A program made the position numbers and the translations under genes. Under the pieces are notes generated by a model. It was given only the letters and a program-made list of their open reading frames with translations. It ran no database searches and was not told the DNA's origin. DNA of 38,106 bases from Lindgomyces ingoldianus (taxonomy: Eukaryota; Ascomycota; Dothideomycetes; Pleosporales; Lindgomycetaceae): NCBI RefSeq assembly GCF_010093535.1, contig NW_022985166.1:428870-466975 (forward strand), written 5' to 3'. Positions 32,447 to 38,106 of this stretch are shown in pieces; positions within the stretch are counted from its first letter, which is position 1, and each line of letters opens with the position of its first letter.

Positions 32447-34886
32447 CTACAAAGGCGGTGCATTAGGATCCATCATACACTGATCCACTCTCATCAACTG
32501 CTTCCCTGTCGCTTTTGCGATCTGAATGAACTGCTTAAGATAAGAAACCGTGCTCGGGTACAAGTAATGCATAACGACCAAACTTCCACCCTTATCAACA
32601 TCACGCTGGAATGCTTTGAGCTGTTCCTCCGGGGTGTTTGTCTCTGCCCATAGCCAGTCCTCTACGTCAACGGACCACATTGTAATAGTAGGCTTCTCGC
32701 CTAATGCTAGGGCCAGACGCTGTCGCATACGGGCACCTTCGGTACCGAAGGGGGGTCGGAAGTATGGAGTATGGAGGCCATTGAGTTGCTTTTGCACAGC
32801 CTTGATATCCTCATTGTACTCCCAGTCAATCGAAGCGTAGTCCGGAAGTCCCTCCATCTTAGGGTGGGTGTAAGAGTGCAGAGCGATCTGGTGGCCCTGG
32901 GATTGCATCTCACGATACACGTTTGTCAGGTTCGTCGAAGAGTCCAAAAGGGGAGCGCCGACGGTGAAGAAGGTGACTTTGATATTCTCCGATTTGATAA
33001 TCTGCATGACTTGTTGAGCCATGGTTGGGTCACCATCATCAATGGCAAAAGCGAATGAGTTCGGGCGCTTGCAAGCAAAAACGAGATCGCCAGATTCGAG
33101 CTTGTTCGGGATGATGAAGCCTGTTGGAACGGATGGCACGATTTCCACGAGAGAGAGAGCCACGGTGTCAGTCTTGTAGAAACCTTTGATTGCAATGCCA
33201 ATCGTGCGGACCAGGTTGATGTTGAAGTGGTTCATCGGCATGTAGATGTGGCCATTCGCCGCATAGCGGGAGGCCTCAAGAGAATCCCAAGTCTCAGGGA
33301 AAGGTGAAACGTTCTCATTACAACCGCTGTTATGTTGCTGTAGTGCGACACTGAAGGCAGTGGTGCCAGAGTACGCAATGTGCAAGTAGGAGTCCTTGTA
33401 TTTAGAGAAGTCGCTGCAGGATCCTGAGACCTGAGTGTAGAACGAGTAGTCGGAATCGGTTGACTTGATAGTCAATTTACTGCTACCCCAGGTCAGACCC
33501 ATGCCGTCGTCACCACCGTGCCAGAATCCGAGCGCATTGGAATCCTTGCTCGCGAACTTGTCGATAACAAGAGCGGCGGCAGTGCCGGTGGGCGCTGCGA
33601 CAGTGGATGAAGGGCCAGCTGGAGGAGTCGTAGTAGTAACAATATACTCAGACCCGGTAGTGCCGCAATAGAAGGCCAGTGGGCCAAATGAGACTGCTTT
33701 TGTGAACCCAGTGAAGAAAATAGTGACTATTTTGCTTGTGTCCAGATTAGTATATTTGGAGAACGGGATCGTATACACCTTCTCAGTGCCATCAAAAGTC
33801 CATCCAAGCTGTGAAGTTGTCTGGACGACTTGAACAGTTTTCCCAACCTCACAAGTTGACGAAGACTCGAGTTGGATTGAGAAGGTCGTGCCAGCGGGAG
33901 CTTTAACGCGGAGTGAGAGACCGCCGTAGATATTCTTTGCGTTCAGACATCCGGTTTGCGAGTAGAAGTACGAATCTGTACCCTTAGGGGTAAGGGTTAC
34001 ACGATTGGCGCTTGGTGAGCCAACAACGAGAGACGTCATAGTCCCATCATCGGAAGTTGGTTCGAGCATAGCATTGTAGAACAAGAAAGTCAAGCGCGAC
34101 TGAGAAGTCCAGTCATCAACCAGAAGAGGCGTGCAGGATCCAGATGGTATGGTGGAAGTTACCAGAGTAGACGGTGGAGCAGACGTGGTGCTGGCGGGCT
34201 TACTCGTTGATTGTACTACGACGGAAGTTGGAACCGACGACGTAGAGGGCTTCACGGAAGTTGAAGAAGCCGGTATAACAGACGAAGAAGCCGGTTTGCT
34301 CGTAGAGCTCGCTCCACCGCTCGAGCCGCAGCCAAACTGGATGCTGGATAGCTGCCATGTCGCGGTTGTGCTCGAGAAACCTGACCAGACGAAAGCAGTG
34401 ATTGCGTTGGCGTTGGCGCCGGAAAAGGAGCTGAGTGGGACGGTAATGGTCTGAGTAGATCCAGTCAAGCTACTAACGGTAAAGTATTTGGAAGTATAGG
34501 CTGTTGCCGAGCAAGAGGTTTTTGTCTGAATTTCCAGAGTAAGGGATCCGCCGGATGGTCCCTTGACGCTAAATTGCACAGAATTGTAGCCATTTGTGGA
34601 TGCGGCCTGGCAAGCAAAGGTCTCGTAGAAGTAAGAACCGGACTTAGGCTTGAAAGAGAGCACGCCACCGGTTGCTGAAATGGTGGTCATGGAACCATCA
34701 TCTAGGCAGAGTTAGACACTGAGATCGCTGAATTGGTAAGTTCCACATACCGCTCGTCCATTCACCCAGGCTGTTGGTGTTGCTCGACCATTTCGAGAAG
34801 TCGTCAATCTTGAGGGCAGCACTGCAAGCCGCAGAAACTGTACTGGCGAGTCCGGCCGCAAGGCCTATTAGAGTAAAAGTACGCAT
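32447..34886 (-). CDS. secreted CE4 polysaccharide deacetylase with three N-terminal modules
   Basis: Exon 1 is 34,886-34,751, then a 49-bp intron (GTATGT...TGCCTAG), and exon 2 is 34,701-32,447, giving 796 aa. Residues 1-22 are a signal peptide (MRTFTLIGLAAGLASTVSA). The C-terminal NodB domain (about 594-789) has all five CE4 motifs: AIDDGDP (catalytic Asp near 600), HSYTHP (metal His pair, 654 and 658), RPPFG (694-698), DVEDW (724-728) and a final MHY (His 757). Such enzymes remove N-acetyl or O-acetyl groups from chitin or related glycans, so cell-wall chitin or its fragments are likely substrates. Before it lie three beta-rich modules, about 22-170, 236-391 and 424-570, each opening with an IDDF/VDDW/IDKF motif and a following DDG, separated by Ser/Thr/Pro linkers (longest about 171-232). 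They may bind carbohydrate. TTG at 34,895 is not the start; ATG at 34,886 gives the clean signal peptide. Confidence 0.9.
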
Positions 34887-36230
34887 TATAAACAAATGTT
34901 GGAGCGAGTGACGCGAACAAGCGAGTGTACAGAGATCGCGAAGATCTCCAAATTAGAAGTTTTAAACACCCTAGTTCTTGACGAGAAGGGTGGTGAGGGA
35001 GAGGCGGGAACTCGTACAGTTCCGATTGCAGGTCGCCCGACAATATATCTTCGACCCGACATCGCAACGGGCTCCATGACACATGCGCAATTTGTCTGGC
35101 TTTCTCGGCGTGCATGGCAAACATTGAAGAAAGGGAGAAGAACCCGGCTGTTTCGCGTAAAAAGAGTTCTATTTCGGGGGAGGGAGTTGCTCGGCACGTC
35201 GATCTTTCGACCCGTTTTACCCTTCCCGGTTAGCCGCTCACCAGTTCGTACATTGGAGCTTCCGCTTCGGGAAAAGTGCAGCCTCTGCCCCTGAGCACCA
35301 CCACCGCCTCCTTTGGGCTTGCAGCCATTGCCGTCCTGCTCACCTGACTGCGGAGTCGATAAAAACACCACCATCCCCTCGTGTCACTACTAATACGAGC
35401 ATTTGGCGCCAGCGAAGCACCTTGGCCTGCGAATGTGAGCTCTTAGGCCTTGACGGACGCTGCTGAGAAGAATCGCACACTTCTGCAAGAGCAGTGTTGC
35501 TGAGGCACCGTGAAGTGCGAGTGCTTGAAAAAAAAAGTGGACTTCTAAGAGAAGTATTCTCCATGACTAAAGACTGGCGGGATGAAGTATCCAAGTGGAG
35601 AGAGATATCGCGGCACGAAGTCGTCCCGTCTAAGTTGTTTTCGTGGTGCGAGAACGTCTCTGTGTGAGTCCCAGTCGTGCCATCTCCTCCACTTGTGTGG
35701 GTTCCTGAGCCGCTAATCCCGGGAGCCCAGTCCTATCGAAGCGAACAATCCAAACCTAACCTCTCAAAACCTCACCACCCTGTCGTCCAAGATCTGCTGA
35801 TCGATACTTCCAGATGTACCTCCTGAGTTCTCACTGCACCCTGCGCACACTCTGTGATATTGTTGTCACACCAGCGTTAGAATTTCCATGACATGCTAGT
35901 AGGGCTTCAATTTCCGCATTCTCGCCTGCCAGGAGCCCTACCCAAGTATGACGGCTTCTCGGCCTGCCAAGAGTGGGATACGGTCAGCTCCGCCACATGC
36001 GGATAGGATCAGGGCTCGCTAGTAGTCGCTTCCGGAAACCGCCTTGAATCGTGCTGACGAGAGCGAGGGTCTCTTTGAGGCTTATCCTGACATGGAGTTC
36101 CTGGCGAGCTTTTTTTTCCCTGGGAAATCTGCTCATGACTTCGATACTCATGTTGGCACCCAGATTACTCGTGAATCCGCAATGATGCATCTGCTACATA
36201 CAGCTGCGTAGATACAGCCCGCTGCCTTGT
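34887..36230 (-). other. Long promoter region of the CE4 gene
   Basis: 1.34 kb between the F-box gene's 3' end and the CE4 start. Open frames of up to 162 codons on both strands here have no domain, no initiator context and low-complexity Arg/Ser-rich composition, so I treat them as chance. I see no clear TATA box, only a run of nine A near 35,528 and a CT-rich stretch around 35,670-35,790. A long intergenic region would suit a developmentally regulated secreted enzyme, which is inference only. Confidence 0.55.
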
Positions 36231-37316
36231 TCAAACCTCACTCCAGCTCCATTCTGTTGGTCCGTTTGTCTTAAAAAGTACAGTCCCAGGTTCCTTACCG
36301 CTAAGCTTGCCATTCAATGTCTTCTGTTCCCTCGATAACCGACTGGCCAAGTCGTGAAACCATGCTGGGTTCGCGAGATCCCAGATAGGCGCCTCATGGT
36401 CCTTGTAGACGGCTAGAATAACCTCATCCAGCTCCCGGCTTTCAACATACTGCTGGCGAAGAATTGAATACTTTGAGCTGCAGTTGTTGCCATGACACGG
36501 TACGAAATCGAGTCGGCAGGAACGGCATAAGCCATACTTGCCCTCCGATCTCATCACTCTCAAAGTACGCAATTCGGGAAGTTCAACAGCCGTTAGTTGC
36601 GGACATAGAGTTTCCTTTATGGCGGATAGAGGAGCAGCCAAATCTTCAGCGGTCAAGCCCTTGGACGTTTGCAGGATGAGGAGGCGGAAATAACGGACTA
36701 TCCCACATTTTCCTGCGGTGCGGGACTGTCCAATGATGGCTTCAAGGGAAGGTGCATAAGAGTCTGCCGTAGTACCATCAGGAGAGCTGGCGCGACTGCG
36801 TTTAGAGATGAAGACTGAGTTCGAGTGAAGTTGATCCCTGTTGTCGAGCCAAGCGTCGCGAATCTCATTCAATGTGAACGAACGATGCTGACAGATCTTT
36901 AAAGCATTCTCAGCACCTAAACACACGCGGAGCCCAGGCTGCTCGGACAGCTGATGAAGAGAGAATTGTGATTTGGGGTGCGTGAATTTGCACGCACTGC
37001 AGACGGCTTTGGGCAAGTTGACCAAGCCTTTGAAACGCTCCCATCGAGAATGCCAGGATAACAGGTCGCGACGGAGGAGGGCTCTGAAGTAATCACGTTC
37101 CAAAGGACCAAGAATCAATGGTGGCTCAAAAGTGGTGTGCAAGTCTCGGGAAACAAGACGTATGGCAAAAATACCATCGGGGGATAGATATTTGCCGATC
37201 TGGAGAAGTAGCTCTGCTGGGAGTTGATGAAGGTGACTTTTCGCAAGGTTGTGCTTGTATTCAGAACTGTCTATACACGGAAGACCATGAGAAGAGCCTA
37301 GCGGGGTATTAGCCAT
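36231..37316 (-). CDS. F-box protein, 361 aa
   Basis: Single exon. Residues about 29-65 form an F-box (LHQLPAELLLQIGKYLSPDG then IRLVSRDLHTTF), the segment that binds Skp1 in SCF ubiquitin ligases. The remainder resembles the large class of fungal F-box proteins with scattered Cys pairs: CSAC at 106-109, then C264, C267, C274 and C279. These may bind metal or be structural. No leucine-rich or WD repeats are visible, so the substrate-recognition part is of unknown fold. The protein ends at TGA near 36,231. It has no signal peptide and should act in cytosol or nucleus. The start at 37,316 gives 28 residues before the F-box, a normal arrangement. No functional link to the neighbouring secreted enzymes is evident. 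Confidence 0.85.
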   Translation of the reverse strand: MANTPLGSSHGLPCIDSSEYKHNLAKSHLHQLPAELLLQIGKYLSPDGIFAIRLVSRDLHTTFEPPLILGPLERDYFRALLRRDLLSWHSRWERFKGLVNLPKAVCSACKFTHPKSQFSLHQLSEQPGLRVCLGAENALKICQHRSFTLNEIRDAWLDNRDQLHSNSVFISKRSRASSPDGTTADSYAPSLEAIIGQSRTAGKCGIVRYFRLLILQTSKGLTAEDLAAPLSAIKETLCPQLTAVELPELRTLRVMRSEGKYGLCRSCRLDFVPCHGNNCSSKYSILRQQYVESRELDEVILAVYKDHEAPIWDLANPAWFHDLASRLSREQKTLNGKLSGKEPGTVLFKTNGPTEWSWSEV

Positions 37317-37784
37317 TATAATAAGTAATCAAAGGCTTCCGGGGATTCCGAAAGTTGTGCAGAGATTCGGGATTTGAATTCGCAGTTTTGCAAGACGTGT
37401 TTTTGACAATTCAAGACGCTAACTGTTCGCGAGAGCGACTGGAATATGGTTAAGGGAGTGCATTCCATTTTGGTGTTTGGGTACCCCATGGGCACATATG
37501 TGCACGGGATGTAATGAACATTCTCGACTTACTTCCAGCAAGTTCCTTGCACCATCGAGTCCTCTTTTTGGGTTGCGAGTTCTTACGGATCTCTACTTCC
37601 TCTGGTAATTTAAAAGCTGGGTCACCCTGCATGACCCGTAATCTGGTAACAGCGTGCGTGAATTGATAGTGGAATCCGAAGCATGATTTGGAAGTGGCCC
37701 GAGAGAAGAAGTTATTTTGCTATTAACTGGGACAAAGTGCCTGCACCCACGTCCCAACTCGGGTCGTCGATACAGCCACGTTGA

Positions 37785-37938
37785 CTCAGCAAAGTCTTAC
37801 TCGGCTCAACCTCGGCTCAATACGCTCACGTTTGTACCGCCTCAACTCACGCTCGCTCACGGTCTGCTCAAACTCAGTCATGGCCGCTCAAGCTCGAATC
37901 TTGCTGGCTCAGGCTGCTCATGCTTTCGCTCAGTCTCA
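37785..37938 (+). repeat. degenerate GCTCA-rich repeat tract
   Basis: CTCA occurs 14 times in about 154 bp on the plus strand (starts at 37,785, 37,805, 37,816, 37,825, 37,841, 37,846, 37,856, 37,867, 37,873, 37,887, 37,908, 37,917, 37,929 and 37,935), mostly as GCTCA with spacings of 5-21 bp. The first is part of TGACTCA, the core site of Gcn4/AP-1-type bZIP proteins. Overlapping open frames are simple by-products of the repeats. Confidence 0.65.
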
Positions 37939-38003
37939 CGCTCGCGGTCCCGGTTCTAGGCCCCTCGCCCTCTGAGCAGCCACGCAGTACTGTGTTTTAG
38001 CGT

Positions 38004-38031
38004 GTAATGCACGGCCTCGCGTAATGCACGG
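38004..38031. repeat. direct repeat GTAATGCACGG, period 17 bp
   Basis: GTAATGCACGG occurs at 38,004-38,014 and 38,021-38,031. It lies about 50 bp before a possible start codon. Subterminal repeats of this kind are seen in DNA transposons, but no terminal inverted repeat can be paired within the window. Confidence 0.6.
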
Positions 38032-38078
38032 TTCTGCGCGAAGCTGTCAAAACTTCAACCACCTCTCTCTTAACTAAT

Positions 38079-38106
38079 ATGGGCAGTATTAAGGCCGCTT
38101 TAGAGT
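38079..38106 (+). CDS. possible start of a gene, truncated by the window end
   Basis: ATG at 38,079 opens a frame MGSIKAALE that runs off the window. It is preceded by a pyrimidine-rich leader (CACCTCTCTCTTAACTAAT). The opening resembles the N-termini of some fungal pogo/Fot-type transposases, which begin with a short helix before the helix-turn-helix, and the upstream short direct repeats would fit a transposon end. Nine codons are too few to be sure it is coding at all. Confidence 0.25.

Larger units (their letters stand above)
37317..38078. other. Intergenic right end; possible short exon and GCTCA tract
   Basis: Presumed promoter of the F-box gene up to about 37,440. On the minus strand, 37,632 to about 37,527 codes a protein-like Lys/Arg-rich stretch (EIRKNSQPKKRTRWCKE) ending at a consensus donor GTAAGT; a CTTAACC...TTCCAG acceptor near 37,440 would join it to a quick stop, so a real gene is doubtful. 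The repeat tract at 37,785-37,938 is listed separately. Confidence 0.4.

Noticed and set aside
34886..35374. Open frames of 132 and 162 codons on opposite strands upstream of the CE4 gene
   Set aside because: They overlap each other, are Arg/Ser-rich and low in complexity, and lie in what must be the CE4 promoter.
37450..37632. Minus-strand 60-codon frame with a GTAAGT donor
   Set aside because: Protein-like, but splicing to the best acceptor gives only about 40 residues; kept as a note, not called a gene.
1..38106. CRISPR arrays, tRNA and rRNA genes
   Set aside because: I looked for regularly spaced repeats and tRNA T-arm signatures and saw none; a covariance-model scan was not possible.

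Overview
The window looks like nuclear DNA of a filamentous ascomycete (Pezizomycotina). The evidence is short GT-AG introns (49-111 bp) with CTRAY-like branch sites, secreted fungal carbohydrate-active enzymes, a fungal F-box protein, and a long AT-rich block carrying the C-to-T/G-to-A signature of repeat-induced point mutation (RIP). Genus and species cannot be read from the sequence.

Bases 1 to about 21,160 form an AT-rich, gene-free block. It resolves into three nested LTR retrotransposons, all on the minus strand. The oldest is a Ty3/gypsy element ('gypsy A') whose gag, protease, RT, RNase H and integrase remnants lie in three separated pieces (about 19,480-16,669, then 10,999-9,900, then 2,674 to about 1,000). 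A Ty1/copia element with 280-bp LTRs and target duplication AGTAT (2,675-9,899) sits in the gypsy A RT/RNase H region. A second Ty3/gypsy element with 318-bp LTRs and target duplication CTAAG (11,000-16,663) sits between gypsy A protease and RT. All are dead, with dense TAG/TAA stops. The inner LTR edges are heavily mutated while the outermost ~100 bp of each young element is much less so.

At 21,160-21,280 composition switches abruptly to ordinary genic DNA. The first thing on the genic side is a wrecked 3' half of a TRI12-like major facilitator transporter whose in-frame stops are all TAG, as RIP spreading from the block would leave. From 22.8 kb on the genes look intact: an unknown 238-aa protein (+), a secreted GH3 beta-glucosidase (+, three exons), a nuclear-looking coiled-coil protein with Zn2Cys6-like and CCCH cysteine motifs (+), a 115-aa membrane protein in two exons (-), a secreted GH131 beta-glucanase in three exons with a probable GC-AG intron (-), a secreted 796-aa CE4 polysaccharide deacetylase with three tandem N-terminal beta-rich modules (-), and an F-box protein (-).

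The functional theme of the right half is extracellular polysaccharide processing: GH3 (cello- or oligo-beta-glucoside hydrolysis), GH131 (beta-1,3/1,4-glucan) and CE4 (chitin or chitosan-type deacetylation) lie within about 11 kb. They are separate transcription units in both orientations, so this is a neighbourhood and not an operon. The window ends in a GCTCA-rich repeat tract and a possible start of another reading frame that runs off the end.
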